A stretch of DNA of 64,000 bases from Roseibium aggregatum IAM 12614 (GCF_000168975.1 NZ_AAUW01000008.1:1-64000), one strand, 5' to 3'; counted from the stretch's first letter, positions 1 through 9,688 are shown. Numbers and translations: made by a program. Notes: a model not told the origin generated them from the letters alone.

Positions 1-437
1 ACTTCGATCCGGCCACTGAAACGGGACCGAAGGACCTGGTTCCAGGCAAGCTGCGCCTTGAGGCGCTCCTTCAAGGTATCCGGTTGAACACCGCCACTGC
101 GAAGCGCCTTGGATAGCTGGGCCGGAGACATCTTCACATTGCGAGCAATGTTGTTGAAAGCGTTGTCGACTTCCGACTTGCTGACGTCGATGCCGACTCG
201 TTCGGCTTCGGCAAGCTTGACCTGGTCGTCAACCAACTCCTCTTCCGCCTGTTTCTTGGCGATGGATGCAGACTTGCGCTGCGTCATCGTTATCAGTCGG
301 GCACGTTGGCTGATGTCGTAGTCGGTAATCGGCACATCGTTGACGATGATCTTGATCGCTGCATGGGAAGGCGTGGCCAGCGGTGCCGCCAGCATCAAAG
401 CTAGTCCGAAGAAAACCGGAACGATACGAAGTCGCAT
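1..437 (-). CDS. surA: SurA-like periplasmic chaperone / peptidyl-prolyl isomerase (N-terminal part, cut by window edge)
   Basis: The visible 145 residues begin with a signal peptide (about residues 1-26, ending ATPSHA). They continue with the SurA N-terminal signature IKIIVNDVPITDYDISQRA and a helical chaperone region. The parvulin isomerase domain would lie beyond the left edge and is not seen. SurA escorts unfolded outer-membrane proteins across the periplasm, and LptD is one of its best known clients, so its place directly downstream of lptD on the same strand fits. The ATG was chosen because it gives a complete signal peptide. The 148-bp gap to lptD could hold its own promoter. Only the chaperone half is supported by sequence here, so a SurA-like protein without a PPIase domain cannot be excluded. 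Confidence 0.85.
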   Translation of the reverse strand, partial: MRLRIVPVFFGLALMLAAPLATPSHAAIKIIVNDVPITDYDISQRARLITMTQRKSASIAKKQAEEELVDDQVKLAEAERVGIDVSKSEVDNAFNNIARNVKMSPAQLSKALRSGGVQPDTLKERLKAQLAWNQVLRSRFSGRIE

Positions 438-585
438 TTAATAACCATCCGTGCTGGCTTGAGGCCAAACCGAAGTTCGTTGTTTTGTGACATGATGTTT
501 CGCATATCATGCCCGAAATTTCAAAGGTTCCCCGCATCATGCCTTTTTTCGTGGCGGCATGATGACCTGTGACCGGCGATAAAGA

Positions 586-2961
586 CTAGTTGAGAGCGCC
601 GCTCGAAACCTGTGTCGTGCCGATGGTCCTCAAACCGATACGGAAATAGAGCGTCCGGTTGACTTCATCGCCGTCGTTGCGGCTGCGGTCTTCCGCATAG
701 GTGACAGACAGCGAAAAGCCTTCGTCGTCATACCCGACGCCAAGGCCGTCCTGCACAATATTGCTGTTTTGCAGATCGTACCGCATAGAGCCGAAAATAC
801 GCCAGTTTTCTTCCAGACGAAGGCTTGCCGAGCCGAGCAGTTCCTCGCGCGGATCATCGATACCGACATCCGGCTGTGCGTTCAGGAACGCATAGGCGAG
901 GGAAGAAACCACCGGTCCGTAGATACCGCTGGCCTGCGCCTGGATCCGGTTTACGGAGAAATCTTCCTTGTCGAGCCGGGCCTGAGCACCGACCTTGATG
1001 CCGTATTGCGTGTCCAGGTAAAGGCTGCCGACGTAATCGGACAGGTTGGTTTCCAGACCGGAATCCTGTGTCGCGCCGAGAATATCCGGAATGGCATACG
1101 AGTTGTCGCCGGCAAGTTGATAGGACCGGCCGAACAGGCCGCTGACGTAGTAGCCACTATCCAGTTGGAGCTTGTAGTTCAGACCAACGTTAAGGCGCGT
1201 GCCGCCTTCGGCGCGGTCAAAGCCAGAGAACTTGTCATAGTCGAACAGGGTTGTCGTATCGAAGACAATGCTTTGTGCGTCGTCGTTCGGTAGTTCGCCG
1301 ATCCGTTGTTCGTTCGGACGGGCAACGATCTGAGCCACAGGCTCCAGGATCTGGTTGCCGCCGTCGAACGTCGCAATGAACGGGTAGCGATATTCCAGAC
1401 CGATCGCCGGCATCGCACGGCCGACGAAGCTTTCGCCGGTCAAGGCGGTTACGTCGGAATCGGGGGAGGCCAGAAAGAACAGATCGCCGCGCATATAGGC
1501 AAATGGCGTGAAGGACTGTCCGAGCGGATCGATAAACGTCCGGCGCCAGTTGCCCTTGACGGATACACGCGAGAAGGTGCCGTCGATGCCGCGGAATTTC
1601 GCAGTCGATCCGCCATCGATGGAAAAGGCGTCCGTTTCATCCCGTGTCAGCGAGGTGAAATTGGCCGTCAGCGCCAGTTCCCCGGCAAGAATCGGATCTG
1701 CGAACACATAGTCATAATCGATGACAGGCAGCACGAGGGGCTGCTTGTCCTGCAAGGAACTTCCGACGGGAGAGAAGCCGTTGGCGTTGAACTGGCTGTC
1801 CGTGTAGTCCTCCTGCGAGATCTGATAGGCATAGGCTTTTACCGACAGCGCGTTGCGATCCGTCCTGCCTTCAAGATAAATCGTCGAAGTTTCGCTATTA
1901 CCACCGAAACTAGAAAAAGAATAATCACTGAAGAACTGACGGTCGCTCTTGTAGGTCAGGTTCCAGCCTAGGGTCCAGTCGCGTGCAATGTTGAACGAGG
2001 CCGTGGAATTGACAGCACCGCGCCAACGGTCATCTGCGCGATCTGTCGTGAAATTGTCTGGCTGCGCCTGGAAAAGGCCCGCTGCGGACACGCTGACTTC
2101 GCCGGCCACGAACCTGTGCCGGTATTCGACATCACCGAACACGCCCTGCTTTGTCAGCGGGGTGAGGATCGTGGTGACATCGTAATAAGGGCTGAGAGCC
2201 CAGTAATAGGGAACGCTGACGCCGTAACCGAGTTTGTCGGAAACAATACCGCTCGGCATCAGGAAACCGGATTTTCGTTTGACGGACGGGTCCGGTATCG
2301 AAAGAAACGGCAGATACGCAATCGGCTGACCATAAACCTCGAAGGCTGCGTTTTCGAACCGAATGATCTTTTCCTGCTGATTGTGGATGATCTTCTCGGC
2401 CCGCACGCGCCAGAGCGGCGGCTTGTTCGGCGGGTTGGTCGGTTTGGTGTAGACCGTGTAGACACCGTTATCGATGGTCGTGACGTTGTTGCCTTCACGC
2501 CGTGCTTGCTCGGCCAGGAAACGGGTGCGCCGCGTCGTATCGATCTGCAAGGCGCGCGCAAAGCCTTCCGAGAAATCCTCTGAAAGGACCATCTCTTCCG
2601 TACGCACGACATTGCCGTTCGATTCGATGAAGATCACGTTGCCCGACGCTTTGAGCTGCTGGCTCTTTCGGTCAAACACAATCTGTTGGGCCTGGACGGT
2701 GCTGCCGTCGTAATAGACCTGCACATCGCCGGTCGCGACGATGAGGTCGCGGTCAAAATCGTAGGTGATCTCGCTGGACTCGAGCAGCAATTCGGCTTCG
2801 GGATCAAGGTTCCCGGCCAGGCTGCTTGTCAGGTCCTGCGCGGCAGCAGGGACTGTGTACCCATGGCAAAGGGTTGCTGCAATGGCGCATACGCTCGCCG
2901 CAGCCAACAATCTGCCTTTTTTGGCCCAAGTCTCTGTTGTCAGAAAAACTGGAAAAGTCAT
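586..2961 (-). CDS. lptD: LPS-assembly outer-membrane protein LptD
   Basis: 791 residues with an N-terminal signal sequence ending around AAAQ (near residue 42). An OstA/LptA-like periplasmic beta-jellyroll follows at roughly residues 60-170, with phrases such as VATGDVQVYYDG and LKASGNVIFIESNG. The long remainder is rich in aromatic-ended beta strands, as expected of the LptD barrel. LptD, with the lipoprotein LptE, inserts lipopolysaccharide into the outer leaflet. The length matches the family. The gene lies 4 bp after lptG and before surA, so the LPS export permeases, the barrel and the barrel chaperone are co-oriented. This is the usual alphaproteobacterial order. The function is known from the family; the sequence shows the domain layout. 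Confidence 0.93.
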   Translation of the reverse strand: MTFPVFLTTETWAKKGRLLAAASVCAIAATLCHGYTVPAAAQDLTSSLAGNLDPEAELLLESSEITYDFDRDLIVATGDVQVYYDGSTVQAQQIVFDRKSQQLKASGNVIFIESNGNVVRTEEMVLSEDFSEGFARALQIDTTRRTRFLAEQARREGNNVTTIDNGVYTVYTKPTNPPNKPPLWRVRAEKIIHNQQEKIIRFENAAFEVYGQPIAYLPFLSIPDPSVKRKSGFLMPSGIVSDKLGYGVSVPYYWALSPYYDVTTILTPLTKQGVFGDVEYRHRFVAGEVSVSAAGLFQAQPDNFTTDRADDRWRGAVNSTASFNIARDWTLGWNLTYKSDRQFFSDYSFSSFGGNSETSTIYLEGRTDRNALSVKAYAYQISQEDYTDSQFNANGFSPVGSSLQDKQPLVLPVIDYDYVFADPILAGELALTANFTSLTRDETDAFSIDGGSTAKFRGIDGTFSRVSVKGNWRRTFIDPLGQSFTPFAYMRGDLFFLASPDSDVTALTGESFVGRAMPAIGLEYRYPFIATFDGGNQILEPVAQIVARPNEQRIGELPNDDAQSIVFDTTTLFDYDKFSGFDRAEGGTRLNVGLNYKLQLDSGYYVSGLFGRSYQLAGDNSYAIPDILGATQDSGLETNLSDYVGSLYLDTQYGIKVGAQARLDKEDFSVNRIQAQASGIYGPVVSSLAYAFLNAQPDVGIDDPREELLGSASLRLEENWRIFGSMRYDLQNSNIVQDGLGVGYDDEGFSLSVTYAEDRSRNDGDEVNRTLYFRIGLRTIGTTQVSSGALN

Positions 2962-2965
2962 CGCT

Positions 2966-4060
2966 TTATCCGTCTTCCTGATTCAAGAGAATTGTCAAAC
3001 CCATGAGTACTCCAAATATTCCCGGCGCCCATGCCGCCACCAAGGGAGGGACAATACCCGCGCCCCCGAAGTCCTTGGCAAGTTCGGTTAGAACGTAAAG
3101 CACGAACCCGGAAAGGATTCCACCCAGAATCATACTTCCCAAACCGCCAAACCTCGAAACTTTAAGGGAAACCGCCGCTGCTATCAAAATCATAGCGACC
3201 AAAAGAAGCGGGCGGGCGAGGAGAGTCTGATACTGCAAATTGTAACGGTAAGCAGGTAACCCAGCGTTTCTGGCCAATTCGATGAAACGCGGCAAATTCC
3301 AGAACGAAATCGATTCGGGTGATCCGATGCTTTCGCGAACTTCAGTTGCTGTCAGGAATGTGCTGATCTGATACTGCCCGTAAGGCTGTGGATCCTGTTC
3401 GGTCGTATAGACGATGGCATTTTCCAGGTACCAGATCTGGTCCCCCAGCCGTGCTTCATCGGCCTCGATCCGCTCGCGGAAAGTGCCATCCTTGTCGAAG
3501 GTGAAAATGGTAACGCCCCGAAGGAGCGTGCCCCCCTCCAGCAATTGCTTGGCAAGCAACACCGATTCTCCGTCAAGGCCGTCCTGGCGAACCCAGACAT
3601 CGTTTGAGGATTGAAGCAGAAAACTCTGCTCCGAACCGAACAGCCCGGCCGCTACCTCGTCGGACTTCTGCTGAAACCAGACGGCGGCGGGATTGTAGAC
3701 CGTGATGGAGAGGATGCCGAGGATGATCCCGACGAGGATCGCAGGAAGAGAAAACTGCCAGACGGAGATCCCGGAGGCGCGTGCTACCACCAGCTCAAGC
3801 GCGCGGCTCAGCGTTACGAAGGCTGCAATGGCTCCGAAGAGCACGGTGAAGGGAATGACCTGCTCAAGAAGCAGCGGCACCCGAAGCGCGGAAATCATCG
3901 CAACGCGCAAGACCGAAAACCCCTCACGGTCACCGCCGCGCCGCACCAGTTCCAGGACGTCGAACAGATAGATCAGAACCGCCGCAAACAGGAAAAGACC
4001 GAGAATGGCTTTCAGAAAGCGGCCAGAAAAATACAGCGACAAAGTCCGTCCCAGGATCAT
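2966..4060 (-). CDS. lptG: LPS export ABC transporter permease LptG
   Basis: 364 residues of the YjgP/YjgQ family. The first membrane helices lie near residues 15-35 and 55-75 and a TM cluster occupies the C-terminus (about residues 275-360). A periplasmic jellyroll domain sits between them (about residues 130-260, e.g. DGESVLLAKQLLEGGTLL). With LptF and the LptB ATPase it extracts lipopolysaccharide from the inner membrane and passes it to LptC/LptA. The start codon overlaps the lptF stop by 4 bp (ATGA), so the two half-transporters are translationally coupled. It is assigned G rather than F by its second position and proximity to lptD, which is the standard order. The lptB gene is not in the window. 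Confidence 0.92.
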   Translation of the reverse strand: MILGRTLSLYFSGRFLKAILGLFLFAAVLIYLFDVLELVRRGGDREGFSVLRVAMISALRVPLLLEQVIPFTVLFGAIAAFVTLSRALELVVARASGISVWQFSLPAILVGIILGILSITVYNPAAVWFQQKSDEVAAGLFGSEQSFLLQSSNDVWVRQDGLDGESVLLAKQLLEGGTLLRGVTIFTFDKDGTFRERIEADEARLGDQIWYLENAIVYTTEQDPQPYGQYQISTFLTATEVRESIGSPESISFWNLPRFIELARNAGLPAYRYNLQYQTLLARPLLLVAMILIAAAVSLKVSRFGGLGSMILGGILSGFVLYVLTELAKDFGGAGIVPPLVAAWAPGIFGVLMGLTILLNQEDG

Positions 4061-5244
4061 GCGACACCTCCTGGTTTGCGTCCGTGCAAACAGTCGCTCA
4101 GAGCGTCCAGTCTATCCTGAACGGAGTGTTGCAGATCTGTGAGCCAACGCGGCTGCGAGCCACCTTGTTCCCGGAAAATCGAGATAAGCGCAAGCACCGC
4201 GCCGGTAATCGGAACGACATAAAGCAGGCTGAGAAGCACAGTCGAAGTGCCCGAAATTGCGGTGACTCCAAAGCCGGTCGTCCGCAGCAGCACACAGGAG
4301 CAAATCGCTCCAAGGACAGCAAAGCCGCGGCCTTGACGCGTGGTTCTTGCCTTGCCCAGAAACGCAAACACGATCAGGCCGAAGGCCAGGCAATAAAGCG
4401 GCTGGCTGAAGCGTTCGTGCAGTTCCTGCACCAGTTTGTCCGGGTTCTTCAGCGCGTATTCGTCGTGCCTGCCTGGCGACATCAAATTCAGGGTGCTTCG
4501 CTCGCTGGCTTTGTAGACCGGTTCGCCGGCTTCCGGAATGAGGTTTGAAAGATCGAACGCATAGGACTGGAAACGAACGATTGAAATATCGCCCTGCTGT
4601 TTCGGCCGTCTTTGTATCGTACCGTTCTGCATGACGAGAAGCGTGCGGTCCGCGGCCTCTACGATCTGGCCAGTGTCGGCCTGATAGGTAAAGGCGGTCT
4701 CCGGATCGCGCGTGTCATGCATCAAGAGACCGTCCAGCGTGCCTTTGCCGGAGCGGTTGCGAATGTGAAAGGTCAGCCCGTCTTCAACTGTGATGAAGCG
4801 GCCGGGCTTCACGATATTGGCGACAAGATCTGCGCGCACGCGGGTGATCTCGGTGCGCAGTTGTGCCAGGCCTGCCGGAGCCACGTAGAGCGACATGCTG
4901 GCGGTCAGCAGCATGACCACAAGGGAGAAGAGCATGACCGGCTTCAGAACCAGAAACCTGGAGCCGCCGCTGGCGTCGATGACGATCAGCTCGCTGTCTC
5001 CCGACAAGGAGTTGAGAACGAGTATCAGGGCGATCATCAGGGCAAACGGAGCAACAATGACGATCAGGAAAGGCAGGGCGAGCATCGTAATGCCGATGAA
5101 CTGGACGATGGTCTGACCCTTTGAGGTCACCAGGTCCAGTTGTCGCAAGGCCTGGGTTGCCCAAACCACTCCCGTCATCGCTGCAATCGTGAGGGTGAAA
5201 GCATAGACAGTCCGGCGAATGATGTAACGTTCAATCGTTTTCAT
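4057..5244 (-). CDS. lptF: LPS export ABC transporter permease LptF
   Basis: The 395-residue protein starts MKTIERYIIRRTVYAF, the typical N-terminus of the YjgP/YjgQ family. The frame stays open far upstream (to about 6864), but that part is antisense to pepA and looks nothing like a protein, so the ATG at 5242-5244 is the start. Six membrane segments flank a periplasmic domain (about residues 110-270). It pairs with LptG to form the LPS-extracting permease. The gene is transcribed divergently from pepA across a 237-bp intergenic region that must hold both promoters. The last codon overlaps the lptG start (ATGA). Confidence 0.92.
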   Translation of the reverse strand: MKTIERYIIRRTVYAFTLTIAAMTGVVWATQALRQLDLVTSKGQTIVQFIGITMLALPFLIVIVAPFALMIALILVLNSLSGDSELIVIDASGGSRFLVLKPVMLFSLVVMLLTASMSLYVAPAGLAQLRTEITRVRADLVANIVKPGRFITVEDGLTFHIRNRSGKGTLDGLLMHDTRDPETAFTYQADTGQIVEAADRTLLVMQNGTIQRRPKQQGDISIVRFQSYAFDLSNLIPEAGEPVYKASERSTLNLMSPGRHDEYALKNPDKLVQELHERFSQPLYCLAFGLIVFAFLGKARTTRQGRGFAVLGAICSCVLLRTTGFGVTAISGTSTVLLSLLYVVPITGAVLALISIFREQGGSQPRWLTDLQHSVQDRLDALSDCLHGRKPGGVA

Positions 5245-5481
5245 AACAGTGCCGGCACATGTCCCTGCAAAAATGACGATAATCGGCCTGGGACCGAATA
5301 ACACGGAATGTGGTGAATGGCCCATGAATAAGAATGGTAAATATACATTAATTTTTGTCGCCCTTGCCGAAAAGCTGTTGAAACCCCATGATTTGACAGG
5401 AAAATCACAATTCACGGGATAGGGCATTTTTTCTTGCCACCGCCCAACCGCTCCGAACAGAAAAAGCAACGGGACCGAAGC

Positions 5482-6981
5482 ATGACCAAGCTTGCAAAAC
5501 TGAACTTTTCCAAGGCTGAAGCGCCGCAAGGCGGGGTGGCCGTAATCCTGGCCGGCAGTGACCTCAGCCTCGGCCCGATTGCAGAGGAGGTTGTTTCGGG
5601 CATCGAGGGCGGCCTGAAGCGTCCGGCCGGTATCGCAGGTTTTTCCGGAAAGAAGAAGACAAGTCTCGATCTGGTCGCGCCTGCAGGGTCCGGTCTCGAC
5701 CGGCTGATCGTCTTCGGTATCGGCGACGCTGCCGAATTGACCGGTGACGACTGGCGGGCTTTCGGCGGCGCCGTCTTTGCCGAGCTGCAGAAAACTAAGG
5801 CCGAAGCAGCGACGGTGCTTCTGGACGCGCCGGGCGATGCGGATCCATCCGGTGCATCGGCTGCAGAATTCGCTATGGGAATTAAGCTCCGCGCCTACGC
5901 CTTCGACGCCTACAAGACCGTCAAGAAGGACGATGACAAGCCCAAGAATATGAAGGTGACGCTGTCCGTCGCCGATCAGAAGTCTTCGAAAAAAGCCTGG
6001 TCTTCCGCCGAGGCCATTGCCGATGGCGTGATTCTGGCCCGTGATCTTGTGAATGAACCTGCAAACGTCCTGGGGCCGGTGGAGTTTGCCGCAAAAGCCA
6101 AGGAACTGGAGGCTCTGGGAGTCGAAGTCGAGGTTCTCGGCGAAAAGGAAATGAAGAAACTGAAGATGGCGGCCTTGCTTGGGGTTGCCCAGGGGTCGAC
6201 CCGCCCGCCCCAATTGGCCGTGATGCGCTGGAATGGTGGCAAGAAGGGGGAGGCCCCGGTCGCTTTTGTCGGTAAGGGCGTGGTGTTCGATACCGGTGGT
6301 ATTTCGATCAAGCCGGCAGCGGGCATGGAGGAGATGAAAGGCGATATGGGTGGCGCCGCCGCCGTTGTCGGTGCCATGCACGCGATCGCAGGCCGCAAGG
6401 CCAAGGCGAACGTGATCGGTATCATCGGTCTCGTCGAAAACATGCCGGACGGCAATGCGCAGCGTCCCGGTGACATTGTCACCGCCATGTCCGGAACCAC
6501 CATCGAGATACTGAACACGGATGCTGAAGGCCGTTTGGTCCTGGCAGACGCGCTCTGGTACACTCAGGAGAAATACAAGCCTGCGATCATGATTGATCTG
6601 GCAACGCTCACAGGCGCGGTGCTTGTTGCTCTCGGCAATCTCAACGCCGGGCTTTTCTCCAACGACGATGCTCTTGCTGACAAGCTGCTGGCATCGGCCA
6701 AGGCAAGCGGCGAGCCGCTCTGGCGCCTGCCACTGTCGAAGGAATATGACAAGATCATCGACACGCCCAACGCGGACGTCAAGAACACCGGTGGCCGCTG
6801 GGCCGGGTCCATCACCGCGGCTCAGTTCCTGCAGCGTTTTACAAACGACGTGCCTTGGGCACATCTGGACATCGCAGGAACCGCATTCGGTGCGCCGAAA
6901 GACGACATCTGCCAGAGCTGGGCGTCAGGCTACGGCGTTCGTTTGCTGAATCAGCTTGTCGCGGATCACTACGAAGGCTGA
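5482..6981 (+). CDS. pepA: Leucyl aminopeptidase (M17 family)
   Basis: The 499-residue protein carries the M17 signature NTDAEGRL at residues 345-352 and the metal/active-site region [15 protein letters not shown] around residues 264-278 (K265, D270). The N-terminal macro-like domain precedes the catalytic domain. The enzyme is a cytosolic hexameric di-metal peptidase that removes N-terminal residues, preferring leucine; some homologues also bind DNA. The frame could be extended to a TTG at 5434, but the ATG at 5482 gives the normal family N-terminus (MTKLAKLNF). It is divergent from lptF and followed by a strong terminator. Family length is normal. Confidence 0.93.
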   Translation: MTKLAKLNFSKAEAPQGGVAVILAGSDLSLGPIAEEVVSGIEGGLKRPAGIAGFSGKKKTSLDLVAPAGSGLDRLIVFGIGDAAELTGDDWRAFGGAVFAELQKTKAEAATVLLDAPGDADPSGASAAEFAMGIKLRAYAFDAYKTVKKDDDKPKNMKVTLSVADQKSSKKAWSSAEAIADGVILARDLVNEPANVLGPVEFAAKAKELEALGVEVEVLGEKEMKKLKMAALLGVAQGSTRPPQLAVMRWNGGKKGEAPVAFVGKGVVFDTGGISIKPAAGMEEMKGDMGGAAAVVGAMHAIAGRKAKANVIGIIGLVENMPDGNAQRPGDIVTAMSGTTIEILNTDAEGRLVLADALWYTQEKYKPAIMIDLATLTGAVLVALGNLNAGLFSNDDALADKLLASAKASGEPLWRLPLSKEYDKIIDTPNADVKNTGGRWAGSITAAQFLQRFTNDVPWAHLDIAGTAFGAPKDDICQSWASGYGVRLLNQLVADHYEG

Positions 6982-7053
6982 GACCAACGTTGTCGGCCCT
7001 TCGCGCTGTCTTGGCAGGGAGGGCCGCATCGGGTTCCACTGCCATGAGGCAAA

Positions 7054-7084
7054 GAAAAACCCGCCGTAAAAGGCGGGTTTTTCG
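7054..7084. terminator. Bidirectional Rho-independent terminator after pepA
   Basis: A 6-bp stem CCCGCC/GGCGGG with a short loop is flanked by an A-run on the left and a T-run on the right. It can therefore stop transcription from pepA on the plus strand and from the small gene at 7106-7222 on the minus strand. Confidence 0.85.
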
Positions 7085-7105
7085 AAATAGACTGTCGACC
7101 CTGGA

Positions 7106-7222
7106 TCAGCAGGTCTTGTAGGTCTGGCAGGCCGTTGCCGGTTCAACCAGAAGCCCCATACCCAGTGTCGCGCCTGCAACGACAGCAACCAATGCAAAAA
7201 ACACAACGACACGCGCAAGCAT
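7106..7222 (-). CDS. Small single-pass membrane protein, 38 aa, unknown function
   Basis: The frame encodes MLARVVVFFALVAVVAGAT and continues to a short tail ending ATACQTYKTC. It shows a hydrophobic N-terminal helix (residues 4-28) that could be a signal peptide or an anchor, then a two-cysteine tail (CQTYKTC). A purine-rich ribosome site (AAGGGA, then GGTGA) precedes the ATG. Its end lies 22 bp from the bidirectional terminator at 7054-7084, which is consistent with a real transcription unit. No family was recognised. It is below the size most gene callers keep, so chance remains possible. Confidence 0.45.
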   Translation of the reverse strand: MLARVVVFFALVAVVAGATLGMGLLVEPATACQTYKTC

Positions 7223-7501
7223 TCACCAAATCCCTTTTTGCGCTGGCTCCAGAAAACCGGTCACCAGCCACATTACTGATCCATGGCCAAATCAGTTGAT
7301 CATTGGATCGTCCCCGGGGACGAAACCTAGCCAATCGACATTTTCGAAGGGTTAATGATACGAGTCTTATGGCCTGTCCATGTCATGTTTGTCCCTGGGG
7401 AAATTTGGACACACGGGTGTTGCAGGCCTGCACCACATTCCGGTAGGCCAGTGGATAACGGAAAGCGAGAGTGCAAATGAAGCGTCGAAACAGGGTCAAG
7501 C

Positions 7502-7954
7502 ATGAGCGTTGAAGTTGTATTCTATCACCTTTTGCACAAGCCGCTGGAAATGGCGCTGCCGCAGCTTCTGCAGAAGTGCCTGGAACGGGACTGGAAGGTC
7601 GTCGTCCAGACGGGAACCGAGGAGCGATGCAGCGCTCTGGATGCCCATTTGTGGACCTTCACGGACGATGGTTTTCTTCCGCATGGCACCAAGGCGGACG
7701 GGTATTCCGAACACCAGCCGATTTATCTCACGGCAGACCAGGACAACCCGAACGACGCCGATGTGAGGTTTCTGGTCGACAGGGCGACACCACCCCCGCT
7801 GACCGCCTACAAGCGTGCGATCTATATGTTTGATGGCAACGACACTGACGCCGTTCAGGAAGCACGTAACCGCTGGAAAGAAGCCAAGGCGGAAGGCTTC
7901 GAAATCGCTTACTGGCAACAGACCGAAGCCGGCGGCTGGGAACGCAAGGCCTAG
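7502..7954 (+). CDS. holC: DNA polymerase III chi subunit
   Basis: 150 residues of the HolC family. The N-terminal phrase VEVVFYHLLHKPLEMALPQLLQ and the aspartate-rich middle (FLPHGTKADG, LTADQDNPNDADVRFLVD) match alphaproteobacterial chi. Chi links the clamp loader to single-strand binding protein during replication. It lies downstream of pepA, an association widely seen in proteobacteria, but here a terminator and a small minus-strand gene separate them, so it probably has its own promoter. The start gives the usual MSVEVVFYH N-terminus. Confidence 0.9.
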   Translation: MSVEVVFYHLLHKPLEMALPQLLQKCLERDWKVVVQTGTEERCSALDAHLWTFTDDGFLPHGTKADGYSEHQPIYLTADQDNPNDADVRFLVDRATPPPLTAYKRAIYMFDGNDTDAVQEARNRWKEAKAEGFEIAYWQQTEAGGWERKA

Positions 7955-8039
7955 GCTGGCGCGGCTTCAGGGGCGGATGAGCAATTGGGAATAAGTTCGG
8001 CCGTGATGCTTTGCGATGCCGGCAGTGGAGGAAAGTCTC

Positions 8040-8432
8040 ATGAAAAAGCTGAAAATGTCCTCGGCGGATATGGTTGCCAAAGCCAGGGCCCGGATCGAGG
8101 AAGTCGATACCGGCGCTGCCATTGCGCTAGTGGGTGATCCCGATGTCGTCTTCATCGATCTGCGCGATGTGCGCGAGCGTCAGAAGCTCGGTTTCATTCC
8201 CGGCAGTGTTCACTGCCCGCGTGGCATGATCGAATTTTGGGTAGATCCGGAGAGCCCCTATCACAAGGAGGTCTTCTCACAGGACAAGCGCTTCATCTTC
8301 CACTGTGCCGCAGGGTGGCGCTCTGCGCTCACAGTCGCAATGCTTCAGGATATGGGCTTTGAGGCCGCACATCTGAAAGACGGTTTCGCGGATTGGGTCG
8401 AGCAGGGCGGTCCTGTCGAACAGAAAGACTGA
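8040..8432 (+). CDS. Rhodanese-like sulfurtransferase domain protein
   Basis: The 130-residue single-domain protein has the rhodanese CH2A-type region (DVVFIDLRDVRERQ) and the active loop CAAGWRS with catalytic Cys89. That cysteine would carry a persulfide when it transfers sulfur to an acceptor. No signal peptide is seen, so it is cytoplasmic. The ATG at 8040 was preferred to one at 8016 because GGAGGAAAG lies at good spacing in front of it. The specific sulfur acceptor is unknown. The 3' end forms half of a 10-bp inverted repeat (8405-8443) shared with the convergent neighbour. Confidence 0.85.
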   Translation: MKKLKMSSADMVAKARARIEEVDTGAAIALVGDPDVVFIDLRDVRERQKLGFIPGSVHCPRGMIEFWVDPESPYHKEVFSQDKRFIFHCAAGWRSALTVAMLQDMGFEAAHLKDGFADWVEQGGPVEQKD

Positions 8433-8443
8433 AAGGACCGCCC
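8405..8443. terminator. Inverted repeat spanning the rhodanese stop, probable terminator between convergent genes
   Basis: GGGCGGTCCT and its exact complement AGGACCGCCC form a 10-bp stem with a 19-nt loop. It sits between two convergent genes whose stops are 23 bp apart. There is no T-run, so intrinsic termination would be weak. Confidence 0.4.
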
Positions 8444-8455
8444 CGCCTGAATGAA

Positions 8456-9688
8456 CTAGTTGGAACTCGAAATCAGGCGAAGGTCATCCGGATTGGTGTC
8501 TGACCCGTCCGATCCGTCACTGGCGTCAGCGGTTTCATCCGGATCGAGCGGATCCGCGCCGTCGTCCTGGGCTTCGGTTGCTTCGCGGATTTCATCGATC
8601 TTGCCGACGTAGTCGCCGACCCCGAGAACCTGCTTGGCCCAGTCGAGCATTTCCTCGTCGACGTAGTCGTCGCCATATTCGCGGACACGGTTCTCGTTGG
8701 CCATTGCCAGCAACGCTTCTTCAAGCGCTTCGTCAGAGACATCCCCGGAAAGTCCGTCGAGTGTGGTCTTTTCTGCTTCATATTGGGCTTCAGCCGTTTT
8801 GAAATCCGAATAGGCGTCGCTTTGCAGGGCGTTTTCAAGCGCCAGTCGTTCGGTTTCGAGAGCGGTCAGCTCGTCTTCGGTCAATTCGGTCGTATCGAGG
8901 CTTTCAAGCTCGGAGAGCCGGTCTTCAAGCTGTTGAGCCGTGAGGCCCTCATAGGCAAAGCCATCATAGCTGTCCACATCCTGCAGCAGACTGTCGAACA
9001 AGGTACGAGCCGTCAAAAGGTCCTGCTCAAGCCCTTGCAGATCCGCGGACAGACGCTCGTAGGCGAGGTTGTCGTTGATGTAGGCCTGGATTGCGGCCAG
9101 GTGCGGGTCGTTGGAATTGAGATAGGCGTGGTAGTTCCGGTTCAGGGAATTCAGCCGGCCAAGTTTGGCGTTGAAGTTCTTAGGTTTGCCTGCCGGGCTT
9201 GCCTGCGGAGTTACGGCAATGCTCGCCAGTGTAGCGCGCTCGGCTTTGGGCAGCCGGTGGCTTGCCGTGCCGCTCTTGCCCTTCGAGGCGGTCTGACGCT
9301 TGCCGGACGTCTTTGAGTTCTCGGTGCCGAAAACGGAATTCAGGAAGCCTCCGAGGCCGTTCCCGTTGCCGTTGTTCGATTTGGCCTGCTTTGAACCGTT
9401 GCCGCGGTTGAAAATGCCAAAGCTCTTGTTGCCGTTACCGTTGGAAGCGGAGTTTCCACCCCGGTTGGAGTTTCCGCTGTTGCCCTTGTTGCCGGAATTT
9501 CCCTTGTTTCCGCCACCGTTGCCATTGCCGCCGGAATTTCCGTTGCCGCCACCGCCGTTTCCATTACCATTCTTGGCAAATGCCTTGTCCACTTGGAAGG
9601 AAAGGTGAGGCACGTCGGGGGAAAGGGAAGGCGCAACCACGAGCGCAGTAGCACCGAGAAAAAGTGTGACGGTTCTGGAGAGGGGCAT
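8456..9688 (-). CDS. Secreted Gly/Asn-rich protein with helical and acidic C-terminal region, unknown function
   Basis: The 410-residue protein starts MPLSRTVTLFLGATALVVA with a signal-like helix. A strongly biased Gly/Asn/Ser tract follows (about residues 38-100, GNGNGGGGNGNSGGNG and similar), then a Lys/Ser-rich linker. From about residue 165 there is a structured part with NAKLGRLNSLNRNYHAYLNS followed by long Glu/Leu-rich predicted coiled coil, and finally an Asp-rich tail (DGSDGSDTNPDD). A longer frame to 9781 exists, but its Arg-rich extension lacks a plausible role and precedes the signal helix. No family was recognised beyond resemblance to hypothetical alphaproteobacterial proteins. 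Surface or matrix association is an inference. Confidence 0.7.
   Translation of the reverse strand: MPLSRTVTLFLGATALVVAPSLSPDVPHLSFQVDKAFAKNGNGNGGGGNGNSGGNGNGGGNKGNSGNKGNSGNSNRGGNSASNGNGNKSFGIFNRGNGSKQAKSNNGNGNGLGGFLNSVFGTENSKTSGKRQTASKGKSGTASHRLPKAERATLASIAVTPQASPAGKPKNFNAKLGRLNSLNRNYHAYLNSNDPHLAAIQAYINDNLAYERLSADLQGLEQDLLTARTLFDSLLQDVDSYDGFAYEGLTAQQLEDRLSELESLDTTELTEDELTALETERLALENALQSDAYSDFKTAEAQYEAEKTTLDGLSGDVSDEALEEALLAMANENRVREYGDDYVDEEMLDWAKQVLGVGDYVGKIDEIREATEAQDDGADPLDPDETADASDGSDGSDTNPDDLRLISSSN

Noticed and set aside
5245-6864. Long minus-strand open frame upstream of lptF
   Set aside because: It is antisense to pepA, has no domain, and the conserved LptF N-terminus starts at 5244.
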